Counted from the stretch's first letter, positions 49,850-62,700 are shown. The stretch is DNA of 64,000 nucleotides from Bryoerythrophyllum caledonicum (GCA_963971425.1 OZ020525.1:3331560-3395559); one strand, 5' to 3'. Notes: generated from the sequence alone by a model not told the origin. Numbers and translations are program-made.

Positions 49850-50571
49850 AGGTAACTCCCCCATAACCGACAAGTTAAGCAATATGGAGAGAAAAAAATA
49901 ATCTTTTTGTTCTCAGTGATAGCCAATAGAATTACAATTTCAACCCAAGTGGTTACATATTTTTCTGATGAAATGTGAATTAGTTATGAATTTTCAAAGG
50001 ATGCTGTCATGTTTAGCTGGTGGCTGCCAATAGGTACCAACTGTAAGGAGTCATGACTAATGGTAAACATTTTGAGCTGAATGGGTGGTAAGGTTGGATG
50101 ACCTATAACCACCACGAACCCCATAATGGACAAGGTAAAGTGGACTAAAACCACCACAGACCCACCCCATTTCCGAAATTTTAGGAAGTCACATATGATT
50201 GGGTGTTAGTTCATGATTGGTTCAAAGCTGCCGGTTTTTAGTCAATGTAGAAGTGGTTATTGGTACAACTTAGTGTGGAAATAGAGAGTATGGTAAGTCG
50301 AGGAATGGGTCACGGCTTACTATCCACTTTGAAAATTTGTAGCAATTTCAATATGAAGAAATAAATGGTCACGACAATTGCAATATTCATGAAATCCTAT
50401 TTTGAATTCCCAAAAAATGTCTTACCACGTATACAAACGCTATAAATAGGTCAGCAAGCTTAAGTTGGTGGTTACAGGTCATCCAACCTTAATGGGATGG
50501 AAGTGGGTTGGACATACCCCAATTTTCTAGGTGTTGGTTGTGGGTTTTGGTTGGTTACTAGGGGGTTATCT
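49850..50571. mobile_element. TA-flanked MITE-like element, copy E1
   Basis: It begins AGGTAACTCCCCCATAACC and ends GGGGGTTATCT, with TA on both sides (49848-49849 and 50572-50573). The interior shares CAAGTTAAGCAATAT, GATAGCCAATAGAATTACAA and AGTTATGAATTTTCAAAG with E2 and E3. No coding capacity. The TA duplication suggests a Tc1/mariner-type source, but the termini are not those of Stowaway. Confidence 0.6.
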
Positions 50572-51031
50572 TATTCATTTTGATACTAACGTTGGATTAT
50601 AACCACCAACTAAGGAAATGACATGGAATCTTTAGGGTGAAATGGAAATTTTTAAATGCTTGTCTAAAGGGATGAGTTTCCAACATAGTTTGGTTTTTTG
50701 GGAATTATATGCGTGTTGATGGAGTTTGTAAGATTCAAAAACCTTCATTTTACCCTAAAACTAACATAGGTTAAAATGTGGTTGATTGTCCTTAAACCAC
50801 CAACTTAAGCATCACAGCCTATTTATGAAAGTGCTTTTTTTTTTGGAGCAAAATACATGGACTTGTTTAAAATCGGTTTTCATGAAGATTACAAAATTGT
50901 AAAAAATGTACATTACAATGGTCATTTTCTGTAAAGAAAATCTGAAATATAAAGTAATATTTATTCCATTAATGATCTCCTAATATTCTATGTCCAAATT
51001 TTGATGTCTCTAGTTTCTGCTCCAAAATGTA

Positions 51032-51340
51032 AGGTAAACACCCCATAACCACCAAGTTAAGCAATATATAGAGATCAAACTTATTTCTTGGTAATATGGT
51101 AATAGCCAATAGAATGACAATTTTTACCCAAGTAACTTCATATTTTTTCAATGAAATGTGAATTAGTTATGGATTTTCAAAGTGTATTGCCATGTTTAGT
51201 TTGTAGCCGCCAATAGGTACCCCCCAAAAACGCTAACCAAATGTAAGGGATCCAAACTAATGGGTGGTAATGGGGTGGAAGAGGGTTGTATATATCCCAA
51301 ATTTATAGGTGTTGAATATGGAATACCAAGGGAGTCACCT
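51032..51340. mobile_element. TA-flanked MITE-like element, copy E2
   Basis: It begins AGGTAAACACCCCATAACC and ends GGGAGTCACCT, flanked by TA (51030-51031 and 51341-51342). It shares the same interior blocks as E1 in the same order, with a shorter middle. Confidence 0.6.
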
Positions 51341-51559
51341 TAGTATGGCGTGAATATGTACTAATATCCATTTGTAGAAGGTTAATATTGATTTGATATT
51401 GAAACGACATACTTGAAATCTACATAATTTTGATGATATCCTCAATGAAGGCACATTTGACATTTGGGATATTAAATGAAATAATTCTTTAAAAGGTCTT
51501 CTTTTGTCACTCCAAATCTAATAAATCATTCCTCATTAGGATGTCTTTTTAGATTGAAT

Positions 51560-52100
51560 ATCCAAACCCCAATCAAATGCCTACAAACTATATAGCACCA
51601 CCTCCAAATTATAATACAAATCTACTCTTTAAATTCAACCCCAAACATTGCTTTGACACAGACAAATCATTTAAAGAACCAAGAGAAGTTTGCAGGCATA
51701 GAGAAAAAGCCGGGTATGGTATATACAATGCATAAAAAGAAATCAAAATTGTCAAACTACTTCATGGGTTACAAAACATCATGAGAGCAAATATGATGGT
51801 TGTCCACAAACACAACAAATTCTAACAACCAAGTACCTTGACGAACCTGCACACATCTTTAGAGATTGCATAAATGTACTATATCTATGAAAAACAAAAA
51901 TACAACACCCCACCATGCATAATATCCACCTCAATGGTACAAATGCTACAAACACCTACAAAACCAACAAACCTTCACAAAGTAGGAGCTCATGTCAACA
52001 TTGATGGAAATGAAGAAGCGGACATATTAGCCAAATTGGGAAGAGACACAGAACATAGAGAAGCCAAACACACATTTGAACATGCCCACACAACACCATA
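51560..52100 (+). pseudogene. LINE copy A, left part (RNase H region)
   Basis: A decayed piece that aligns with ORF2 of the large LINE around its RNase H domain. Readable parts include HREKAGYGIYN, LHGLQN, LHKVGAHVNIDGNEEAD and EHAHTTP. The first catalytic motif reads DTDKS, and several stops and indels are present. It is interrupted at 52100 by LINE copy B; the same 13 bases, ACACAACACCATA, stand at 52088-52100 and 54888-54900. Confidence 0.85.
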
Positions 52101-53252
52101 AGAAGAAGAAGAACGCCGGTTACCAAAGGAGGTCGGCTTGAATAAAGTGTCTATTCGTTCCACCACTTAGACCATGCCCACCAGACTAGGAATTAGTAGT
52201 ATGGAACTACTTCCCCCTCTCGAGGATAGACACTATGTAACAAGCAGCCAAAGCACACAAGTAACCAACCATATCCAAAGAGTAACAAAGAAAAAGGGAG
52301 GGGGAGCAACCATATCCAAAGAGTAACAAAGAGAAGGGGAGGGGGGAGGAAAGAGGAGGGGAGGAGGGAAACATTTGGGGGGGGAGGGGTGTTTCTTAAT
52401 GTGGGAGGTTTTGGAAGTTTAAAGGTGTGTATGAGTAATTCTATGAAGGGTTTTGTGTGTCGGGGAGGACTTGGTTGTTTTCAATTTTGCCTTTATGTAG
52501 TAGAATGGACATAGCATGTTGAATGGCAATGGTGTTAATGTTTTTGAAAGTGTTTGTAATTGTATCAATGGGGATTTTAAAGGTATCTCTAAGGATTTTT
52601 ATAGATGGAATAAAGGTGGTGGCATGAGCGCCGACTGTGATTACAATAAGGGGGTCCACTTTCCATCCGAGGGCTATGATGTCATCAATAAGGGGTCGGT
52701 ATTTATCTATTTTGTCTTCAATTGTTTCTGGGGAAAATCTATCATTACAATATGTGAATTCAATGAATTGAATGGTGTAGTCTTGGTTTATGTGGTCAGG
52801 TGGGGGGTTATTGTATGATAGGCCTCTAATGCAAAGTATGTCCAGTTTGAGTAGCATTGCAATGACAACGTTGAGCTTCACATGTACGTGGGAGCAGCCA
52901 AGGGGGGACCGTATTTTCTTGTGGATTATTATTGAAGGTGCTGGCATTTAGTAGGATGAAACATCGAGATTTGCTATAGGAGGTAATTAGTTTTCGGATT
53001 TTCCATATCGCTTTGTTATGTCATTTGATAATTAAGGAATGTATGTGGTGGTTTTGGCATTTAAGTATAACATGGAGCCATGTGTCGGGGTTTGTGGAAG
53101 TGCATATGGGACATGTTATGGATAGGAATCTTTCTATTCCAAAGAAGAGTTGTTGTTGGGCGTTTCCCATATATTGACCGGTACGGAATTTGATGAGGCA
53201 TGTTATTTGTGAGTCGGAAATGGTGGGGTTTTTCCAAAAATGTGTAGAGAGT

Positions 53253-54239
53253 GAAGAAGAAGAAGAAGAAGAAGAAGAAGAAGAAGAAGAAGAAGAAGAA
53301 GAAGAAGAAGAAGAAGAAGAAGAAGAAGAAGAAGAAGAAGAAGAAGAAGAAGAAGAAGAAGAAGAAGAAGAAGAAGAAGAAGAAGAAGAAGAAGAAGAAG
53401 AAGAAGAAGAAGAAGAAGAAGAAGAAGAAGAAGAAGAAGAAGAAGAAGAAGAAGAAGAAGAAGAAGAAGAAGAAGAAGAAGAAGAAGAAGAAGAAGAAGA
53501 AGAAGAAGAAGAAGAAGAAGAAGAAGAAGAAGAAGAAGAAGAAGAAGAAGAAGAAGAAGAAGAAGAAGAAGAAGAAGAAGAAGAAGAAGAAGAAGAAGAA
53601 GAAGAAGAAGAAGAAGAAGAAGAAGAAGAAGAAGAAGAAGAAGAAGAAGAAGAAGAAGAAGAAGAAGAAGAAGAAGAAGAAGAAGAAGAAGAAGAAGAAG
53701 AAGAAGAAGAAGAAGAAGAAGAAGAAGAAGAAGAAGAAGAAGAAGAAGAAGAAGAAGAAGAAGAAGAAGAAGAAGAAGAAGAAGAAGAAGAAGAAGAAGA
53801 AGAAGAAGAAGAAGAAGAAGAAGAAGAAGAAGAAGAAGAAGAAGAAGAAGAAGAAGAAGAAGAAGAAGAAGAAGAAGAAGAAGAAGAAGAAGAAGAAGAA
53901 GAAGAAGAAGAAGAAGAAGAAGAAGAAGAAGAAGAAGAAGAAGAAGAAGAAGAAGAAGAAGAAGAAGAAGAAGAAGAAGAAGAAGAAGAAGAAGAAGAAG
54001 AAGAAGAAGAAGAAGAAGAAGAAGAAGAAGAAGAAGAAGAAGAAGAAGAAGAAGAAGAAGAAGAAGAAGAAGAAGAAGAAGAAGAAGAAGAAGAAGAAGA
54101 AGAAGAAGAAGAAGAAGAAGAAGAAGAAGAAGAAGAAGAAGAAGAAGAAGAAGAAGAAGAAGAAGAAGAAGAAGAAGAAGAAGAAGAAGAAGAAGAAGAA
54201 GAAGAAGAAGAAGAAGAAGAAGAAGAAGAAGAAGAAGAA
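53253..54239 (+). repeat. Perfect (GAA)329 array
   Basis: The array is 987 bases of uninterrupted GAA on the + strand (TTC on the LINE strand). It starts right after the target duplication and ends at the LINE 3' stem-loop, so it is the 3' tail of copy C. All six frames are open through it, giving homopolymer Glu, Lys, Arg, Phe, Leu or Ser; none is a gene. Confidence 0.98.
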
Positions 54240-54812
54240 TGCCGGTCCTGGAGGGACCGGCATGAATAAAGTGTCTGTTCACACCACCACTAAGACCATG
54301 CCCACCAGGCAAGGAATTCGTAGCGTGGGGCTACTTCCTCCTCTCGAGGGTAGACACTATGTAACAAGTAACCATAGGGATAAAACCAGAACAAGGGAAG
54401 CCACAATCAAAGAAAGGGAGTGGGGAGAAAAGAAAAGGAAGGGAAAGTAAAGACAATGAAGAGGGGGGTGATGGAGGGGAATGAGCGGTCGGTGGGAGAA
54501 TTAGGGTGTTTTATGGTGTGTCATGTGGATCGGGGAGGGTTTGGTTATTCTCAATTTTTTGTTTGTGTAATAAAATGGACATAGCATATTGTATTGCGAT
54601 GGTGTTAATACTATTGAAGGTATGTTTAATTGTGTTCATGGGTATTTTGAAGGTTTCTTCAAGGGTGTTCATGGGTGGGATATATGTTGTGGCGCGGGCA
54701 CCAGCCGTGATGACTATGAGGGGGTCGGTTTTCCATCCAAGGTTTTTTATGTCGTCAATGAGGGGTTGATATTTGTTTATTTTTTTTTCTATTGTTTCTG
54801 GTGAAAATCTGT
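53253..54812 (-). mobile_element. LINE copy C (5'-truncated, minus) with giant TTC tail
   Basis: The copy lies inside copy B, flanked by TGTAGAGAGT at 53243-53252 and 54813-54822. From 54812 to about 54505 it encodes the last about 90 residues of ORF2 (minus strand; ITAGARATTYIPPMNTLEE type). The 3' UTR follows to 54240. It ends with a perfect 10-base-pair stem (ATGCCGGTCC with GGACCGGCAT) and then the TTC array. Confidence 0.85.
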
Positions 54813-54887
54813 TGTAGAGAGTTCATTGTCTATGTTATTGTTGTGAGTCCATTTTTCTGTGTTATGAAAAATTTCTAGATTGTGTCA

Positions 54888-55958
54888 ACACAACACCATA
54901 CTATTAGCAAAGGAATATATAGCAATCCATGGGTGTCACCTTGGATAAGGACCTTTTAAGGTTCCTTGACAAATACCTCAATAAACATGATCTTTATAAC
55001 AAGTTAACAGAATTAGCTGAAATTTCCCTAACATAGAAAAATGGATAGGAAACAAAGACATTGATAACGTTCTCTCCAATGACTTTTGGACAAATCCCGT
55101 CATCACGGACTCACAAAAAACATGCATGATAAAATCTAGAACATGCCGATACATGAGGAATGCCAGAAAACAACTCTTCGTTGGACCCAAAAGATTCCCG
55201 TCTATCACATACCCCATCTATAACTCCACGGAACGAGACACTTGGCTACATGTACTACTCAAATGCCAACAACACCACATACACTCACTAATAGTCAGAA
55301 GTCATAAAAAAGCAGTATGGGAAATCAAAAAACTACTTGTATCTGATAGAAAAATCCGATGTCTCACCTACATGAACACATGTATCTTTCACAATAACCC
55401 ATCAGAAAATTTGGTTCCTTCATGGCTACTTGCGTGTACATGTGAAACAAAAAGATGCCACTGAAACACCAGGTTCAAACCAGACCTACTTTGTGTTCGA
55501 GGCGTAACATACAACCACCGCACGCCAGAAGCCCCCAATCCAAACATCACCATACAACTCATAGAATTCACATATTGCAACGACAGATTCTCACCAAACA
55601 CCGTTGAACAAAAGATAAACAGATATCAACCTCGTTTAAACAAAATCAGAGCAAACGATTGGAATGTGGATCCAATGATAGTAATCACGGTTAGCGCCAG
55701 AGCCTCTACCTATATCCCTTCCATGAAATCCATTAAAGACGCATTCAAAATCCCAAATGCGTCCCATCAAAAGCACCTTCAAAAACATCAACACCATTGC
55801 TATCCAATATGCTATGTCCATTCTCCTCCACCAAAAAAAAAAAAAAACCAACCCCTACCCAAGCCACATAATTCGTAAATTGAATTGAAATCACCACCTC
55901 GATGCTTGTTTTGAGCTTCTTATTCCATACCCTTGAGGGAGGAAGTAGTTTCATACTA
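54888..55958 (+). pseudogene. LINE copy A, right part (CCHC and restriction-like endonuclease)
   Basis: This resumes copy A after the nested insertions. Readable parts are RFLDKYLNKHDLYNKL, CRYMRNARKQLFVGPKRFPS, DTWLHVLLKCQ, HIHSLIVRSHKKAVW, FKPDLLCVRGV and IEFTYCNDRFSP. The second Cys pair reads YPIYN (both finger Cys lost), RHN reads RSH, and stops occur at 55465 and elsewhere. The ORF ends near 55878. Its 3' UTR is cut at 55958 by element E3. Confidence 0.85.
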
Positions 55959-56455
55959 AGGTAAACCCCCCCATAACCATCAAGTTAAGCAGTTTGCATA
56001 TATAGAGAACCTAGATAATAATTAAATTATTTTTCAGTGATAGCCAATAGAATTACAATTTCAACCCAAGTGATTTCATATTTTTCCGATGTGTTATGAA
56101 TTAGTTTTGAATTTTCAAAGGCACATGTGAAGAAAGTTGGGTGAGCGTCAATAGGTGGGGGCCATGACCCTTCCACAAATGGCCTAAAACCGCATGCATA
56201 ACAACCAAAAACCGGCAATGAGTCAACCTTAAACTAATTCTAGAAATATTCCATTTTCTCCACTCTTGCATGTTCAATAAGTCTAGAAGATCCCATTCCC
56301 CTAAAACCACCAACTGTGCATCCAATTCATGCCACCCTTGCCTTTACACCCGCCATTAAAAATAGAGAGTTGGTTACATGTGCATGTACTGGCGGTTTTT
56401 AGTGCAAAAGTAGTTGTCGGCCATGGGATATTGGCGGTTTTAGGGTGGCTTACCT
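55959..56455. mobile_element. TA-flanked MITE-like element, copy E3, inside LINE 3' UTR
   Basis: The element is 497 bases, beginning AGGTAAACCCCCCCATAACC and ending GTGGCTTACCT. TA stands on both sides (55957-55958 and 56456-56457). The interrupted LINE 3' UTR reads on directly (CATAC-TA-ATAATCC), which fixes both borders and the TA duplication. The left part carries the same CAAGTTAAGCA and CCAATAGAATTACAATTTC blocks as E1 and E2. Confidence 0.75.
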
Positions 56456-56545
56456 TAATAATCCTTTGTCCAGTGTGCATTACTTTAGTGGTGGAACAAA
56501 CAAACACTTTATTCACACTGGCCTCCTTCTTTTCAGATTGATCTC
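56456..56545 (+). mobile_element. LINE copy A 3' end
   Basis: Continuation of the copy A 3' UTR after E3, with TTTAGTGGTGGAACAAACAA and CACTTTATTCACACTGGCC. The terminal stem is damaged and only a short TTC-like run (TCCTTCTTTTC) is left. Confidence 0.7.
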
Positions 56546-56764
56546 TAGAATTCAAAGACTACCTCACAGGACCCCAACTCGGGACCCCAACTCAGGACCT
56601 CAAACCCCGAAGAGAACTCAACCACTCCAGGGTTTAGGGTTTAAGTTCCACTTCTTTCTCTCTCTGAAAAAAATCCTTAAACCCTAGCTAGGGTTTAAGC
56701 CAGAGGCGAGGGGTTATTGATGTGAGTTGCGTGTCTGTCTGTTTCCCGCAACTGGTTTCCGGCG
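56546..56764 (+). promoter_or_regulatory. UTP13 upstream region with telo-box motifs
   Basis: AACCCTA/TTAGGGTT-type motifs occur at about 56630-56700 (GGGTTTAGGGTTTAAG, AAACCCTAGCTAGGGTTTAA). Telo-boxes are common in promoters of plant ribosome-biogenesis genes, which fits UTP13. The left edge is the end of LINE copy A, only about 220 bases from the ATG. Confidence 0.5.
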
Positions 56765-59700
56765 ATGGCGTCCGGGTTGGCGTACAAGAAGAACTTCAAG
56801 GTCGCCCCGGCGCTGCAGCTGTTCTACACGGGGGGCCCCGTGGCGGTGTCCCCGGATGAGCGGTTCGCGGCGTGCGCGTGCACCGACGACGTGAAGGTGG
56901 TGGAGATCGCCACGGGCAGCGTGGTGAGGACGCTCAAGGGCGACACGGAGCCCGTCACCGCCATTGCGTATGGCGTGGACGGGAACACGCTCTTCGCTGC
57001 CAGCCGCAGCTTGCAGATCAAACACTGGGACCTGTCGTCCGGTGCTTGCCTCCGCTCCTGGAAGGTAAGAGAATGGGTCGAATTCAGTGTGAAGTTATAA
57101 TTGCCTTTGAGAGAACGCGGAGAATTGAGTTGGTGGCATTGTAATTTAGTAGAGTTTCTGCATTAGGAATCTGAATTCGGTTGAACCCTAATGCATGAGC
57201 TCTGAACCTGGGGGTTCGGAAGCTCTTATTCTATTGAATTTAGTTGGTTTTCAACTGATGTGTTCCATGTGGAGAGTTAGGTTATGCGCTGGAACCTGCA
57301 AATTTTGAAGAAATTGCGAGTTTAGGGTTGTCCCAGTGGTTTTGAGAGGAGCGACGTATTAATTGTGGAAAGTTCGGTTTAAAGTCAGAATGTGAGCTTC
57401 GTATAAAGTTTGGAAGAAATTGAGGATTTAGGGCATAGGGGATGTGTTTAGGTTTTAGGGTTTAGGTTTTTAGAATGAAGGAGGGAATCATAGAATCGTA
57501 AACCTTATAGCCTAAACCCTAACCTTAGGGTGAACCTAGCTTGGGGATGTGTTGTTTGAGTTGAACTTTGGGGTCAGCTTGTAGAACTTTAGGGTTTCGG
57601 TTTTAGGACTGATTGCCTGTGATTGGAGTGTTGGAATGTGGTTCCTTAATGTCTGCGAAATAGGGTCCTGGGATTTGTATAACACCTTATGAAAATTCGG
57701 TGAGAAAGCGTCTTTGAGACTAGGGATGTGTTTTTTTTTCTGCAGGCACATGATGCGCCGGTGATAGCCATGGCGGTGGACGCCTCGGGTGGGTTGCTGG
57801 CGACTGCAAGTGCGGATCGAAGAGTGCTTGTGTGGGACACGGAAGGAGGCTTCTGCACACATGCATTCAAAGGTCACACGGGAGTCGTCTCATGTGTCCA
57901 ATTCCATCCTGATATCCATCGCCTTCTGGTAAGCATCTATTGCAAAATCACCTCAAGGTCTTCAAAGGAGAGAAGGACTCTAGCTCTTCTACTGCTGTAA
58001 CAACTAGTTACTCTGTGAAAAGAGTACTCTTATATTACTAATTTCTCAAATAACCTACTGTATGTAGCAATTTTAACTCAGTCATGTTCTTTCTGAGCTT
58101 TCTATATAACCAGTTGTGGATGGCAGCTTTTTTCAGGAAGCGATGATGGAACCGTCCGAGTGTGGGACCTGGTCACAAAATCATGCACTTCAGTCTTGGA
58201 TAAGCATTTCTCCGCCGTGACGAGCTTATCAGTGTCATCAAATGGCTGGACTTTAGTCAGTGGAGGAAGAGATAAGGTGATCCAAACTGACTGGATTATA
58301 TGACCATCCACTGCTTGGCTGATTATGGTTCTTCTTTTCCTGAACCATGGCATCTTTTTTGTGCGTGTATGTGTGCAGGTGGTGAATGTGTGGAACCTTC
58401 GAGATTACACTCTACACACGACTGTTCCCATCTATGAAGCGGTGGAAACGGTTGTGGTGGTTTCAGACGGATGTGGCTTGCCTGGGTGCAGCAGCTCTCC
58501 TCCTCAACAGAAAAAGAGTGGTCAGAGTTCACTCAAGTTTTTGACTGTTGGAGAGCGAGGAATCGTCCAAGTTTGGAACTCGGAAGGGTGAGCCTTCCTT
58601 GTTGGAAAGTTTATGTCCTTAGTTTTGCAATATCCTGAACCATTTCTTGGATGGAGTGTTGTTTTTCTCACATTATCATACCTTGGTTTGCTGCAGTGCT
58701 GCATGTTTGTACAAGCAGAAAGTGTCAGACGCAACTGTAAGTTCAACGAACAAGGAGGACCTCAAGGGCGGGTTCATAGCAGCCTCTTGGTTACCATCGC
58801 AGAGAGAAATCATGTGCGTGACCTCAGACCAGCGTCTTTTGTTTTATACTACAGCGGAAGGTGAGGAGCAGGACTTGAAGCTGGTGAGGCGGTTGATCGG
58901 GTACAATGAGGAGATCATTGATCTAAAGTTTGTGGGGGAAGGTGATCAATCACTTGCTGTTGCTACAAATCTGGAGCAGGTAAGGTTGCTACTTTTTAAG
59001 GTTTAAGGTTACAAATCTGAAGCAGGAAAGAGTTGGATATGTTATCTGTGCGTCTCTGTTAGTGCCGATGCTGTAGGAATGAATTCTAGAGAGTAGTGTG
59101 CTTTTCATTCAGCTTTTGACGTCGCTTTTATTGGATAGGTTGCCCATACTATCATTGATGTTTTGATTTGGGCAGGTGCGGATTTATGACATGACAACTA
59201 TGACATGTGTGCAAGAACTTGTGGGTCATACCGACATAGTGTTGTCTCTAGATTCTTGTGTGACTACTTCAGGGGTACCTTTATTGGCGTCTTCAGCGAA
59301 AGACCACACGGTACATTCCTTCCCAGGTTTAGGGTTTAGGGTTTAGAGTTTAGAGTTTCCCATTGTTTGTTCCAATATGTTCCGAAGGGTTAAGGGTTTA
59401 GAATTTCTCATTGTATGTTCCAATATGCTCTGAAGGGTTAAGGGTTTAGAATTTCTCATTGTTTGTTCCAACACTCTGGGATGGATGGGTTTAGGGTTTA
59501 GGGTCAAACTTCTTATGGAATCTCTCGTATTAATGTGCAGGTGAGGATCTGGAACGCTTCAACAGGGTCCTGCTTAGCCGTGGCAGGTGGACATATGGCA
59601 GCAGTTGGCGCTGTTGCCTTCTCCAAGAAGAAGAAGAATTTTGTAGTCAGTGGCAGCAGGTGTAGTTGATTTCCATCACCTTGTTCATTGTCTTTATGAT

Positions 59701-62700
59701 TTTATTGTGAATGTCTGCCTTTGGATACTGGGCTCACCCCTGTGCGCGAGCTGTATTTCCTGTGGCAAATATTAATTTTGGACTCTTAGTGGACTTTGAC
59801 TGCAATTTTGCTCTAGTCTCTAGTCCTATGCTGGGTCCTTACATGAGATAGCAAGTTCCTGTCTTGATGCCTTGGATGAGTGTATGACATAGTCTCAAAT
59901 GATGAGAAGGATACTTACTTGTAAAGTCAATAAGATTCATTTATCCTACTCTTCCTCGCTCAAATAGTTATTAGATTAGTAGAAGAGCTTGGTGGTCTTT
60001 GAATCCGAATCCTTCAATTAAGTCAATGGAAGAGCTTGGTGATCTCTAAACCCAAGCCAAAGTAGTTTCAGCCATATTTGAGAGTGAAGAAAGAGTTTAC
60101 GTGAAACCATCCTCATAAAGTTTATATCATTCACAACTAACATCTTCATGCTGTTCTCTAACTCCAGTGATCGGACGATTAAGCTTTGGAACATTGACGC
60201 GGTGGTTGAAACTGGGCACACGGAGGAGATTCTCAAACTCTCTTCACAGGCCGTTGTTGCTGCTCATGACAAAGATATCAATTCTTTGGCTGTTGCTCCC
60301 AACGACAGCCTCTTATGCAGTGGCTCACAGGTATTTTCTGTTCTCTAATCTGATGGGATTCCCTAAACCAAGGAATCTCTGTAATCTGCAAGGTCATGTA
60401 TAGTTTATGTTTGTGTAACATAGCTTACGCATGTGTTATACATAGACAGGGTTGTATACAAGGTGTTGTTATCTATACAGCATTTACATTATGTTTGTGT
60501 AATGTTGGCATATTTGCTCTGTGTTTTTTTTCAGGATCGGACCGCCAAAGTGTGGAGGCTTCCTGAACTGACTCCGGTGCTGACATTGAAAGGCCACAAG
60601 CGAGGGGTGTGGTGTGTAGAGTTTTCTCCAGTGGACCAGGCTGTGGTTACTGCTTCAGGCGACATGAAGATCAAAATCTGGTCGCTCACCGATGGCTCGT
60701 GCTTGAAAACGTTTGAAGGTCACACGGCCAGTGTGTTGAAATGCTCCTTCATTACTCGGGGTACACAACTAATTTCAGCAGGTAAAGAATCACCTGTGGA
60801 TGAAAATTTCTTACATGCTTATCGGATCGGTCAGTATAATTTTATGTTACAGATTGCGGGTTAATTGGTTGGCTTCAAACAATGCAGGAGCTGACGGTTT
60901 GGTGAAGCTGTGGACCATTAAGAGCAGTGAGTGTGTGAATACCTTTGACCACCATGAAGACAAGGTTAGTTCTAGTCAGTTCGTTTCTTCTTGGATTGTA
61001 GTATTGCTCATCCCTAGACATTTCAGGATCGAATTGCTTGATGATGAACCTTCTGTTCTGTTGTGGTTAGATCTGGGCTTTAGCTGTGAGTCCACAGACA
61101 GAAAAGCTAGCAACTGGCGGTGGCGATTCAGTGGTCAATATGTGGACAGACTGCACGGTGGATGATGAGGAAGAAGCTCTACGCCAAGAGGTAAAAAGCA
61201 TTACTCAATCATAAGTGCTCTAGTGTTGTCATCTGGATATCTACTTTTCATACAAGTACAACTGCCTTTGCTAGTTGCAGAAAAGTAGATTGTTATTAGA
61301 AACTGCGGTCATTTTCGCTTTTCATCTAATATCTTGCTGACTTCATCATCGTCAAATATGTAGGAAGAGGAGGCGCTGAAAGACCAGGACTTGTCCAATG
61401 CTCTGGCGGACACAGATTGGGTGAAAGCAATACAGCTAGCATTTGAGCTTCGGCGGCCTTTCAGGGTTCTCAAGGTTTTCTCGGAGCTGTTGGGGTACCT
61501 TTTCCAAACCTAGCTGGTATTTGTTTATTCAGTCACTCAAGAGGAAGGGCATGAACAATGTGATAAATAATTGTCCCTCTCTAGACTACTCTTTCCTCAC
61601 TCTAAATAATTATCGATTAATAGAAGAGCTTGATGGTTTAATCCTTCAATTTAGTCCTCCATCTAAAGACCAAAGAGGGGCTATCTAATCCAAGCTTCAG
61701 GCGACTTTACAAGTAACTTCACACTTGGAAGGCATTCATCGTCTTAGAATTCTCATTGTTCGTATGCAACATTGCAGGAGTGAAGGGGCCGATGTGCACA
61801 TCCGGCAGATATTGCAGTCACTTGATAAGGAGTACTGGAAACTTTTGCTTGAATACGTCCGTGACTGGAACGCAAAGCCCAAGTCTTGTCATGTGGCACA
61901 ACGTGTTCTGTACGAGTTCTTCTCCGTAGTACCTGCCTCAAAAATTGTGGAGGTTTGTAAAAACGTTAGCCTTGATTCGAACTCTGCATGTTGACATCAT
62001 TTCACTCAGCTCCAGAGTCTTGAATGTCTTGTAAATTAGGCCAGATTTCCGTGCTTCCATTTAATCACTCTTGTAGTAGAACTTGTATGTGGAAGAACTC
62101 CTTGAGAACTGAAGCTGTAGGATACATCGTAGTTATTCTAGAGCTTCAGCTCAGGGTTTCGGGTTTAAGCGTTGCTGGTTATCCGACAGCTTCTGCTTAG
62201 GAATTATTCAGCTCTAGAGTGTAAGACCTGAGGATAAAACGCAGTTACCCTATACCTCCACTTGAGAGTTTCGGGGTTACTAACCTTTTTCTCTTGATCA
62301 CTTCCCACAGATTCCGCAAGTACGTGAGCTGATGGAAGGAATTGTGCCCTACACAAAGCGGCACTTGAGCCGAATCGACCGGCTCTCTCGCAACGTGTTC
62401 CTGCTGGACTACACACTCGCCCGAATGAACGTCCTCCTTCCCCTTGACAACTCCTCGTGGCCGGGAACCGAAGAGCCCTCTGCTCTCACCACCACCAGTT
62501 GGCCCACTCTCGATCAGGCGCCCAGGCCTCATGACAAAGCTCCGGAGGAAGAAGAGAAGATGGCTGACCCTGCAGCAGACAGAGACTCAGACGCTGGGGT
62601 CAAGAGACAGATTGGTGGAGAAGATGGGTTGCAGACACCTGAACCTGAGTTGAGTAAGAAGCAGAAGAAAGTGGAGGATATGGTTGTGGATGCGCCAGGT

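Larger units (their letters stand above)
52101..54887 (-). mobile_element. LINE copy B (5'-truncated, minus), itself split by copy C
   Basis: Copy B consists of 54887-54823 and 53252-52101. It encodes on the minus strand the end of ORF2: FWKNP, ITCLIKFRTGQYMGNA, CPIC, HIHSLI, then from 52947 the KLDILCIRGLSYNNPPPDH and IQFIEFTYCNDRFSPETIED parts of the restriction-like endonuclease. The 3' UTR runs to about 52114, then TTC repeats (GAA on +, 52101-52113). A 13-base target duplication flanks it. At least one frameshift lies in the KPD region near 52860, so it is dead. Confidence 0.85.

Noticed and set aside
53253..54239. Repeat array considered as CRISPR or satellite
   Set aside because: No spacers; unit is three bases; it is a microsatellite in a eukaryotic LINE tail.
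53061..54450. Six very long open frames (homopolymer Glu, Lys, Phe, Leu) across the GAA array
   Set aside because: They exist only because GAA and TTC repeats contain no stop codon in any frame. No gene context.
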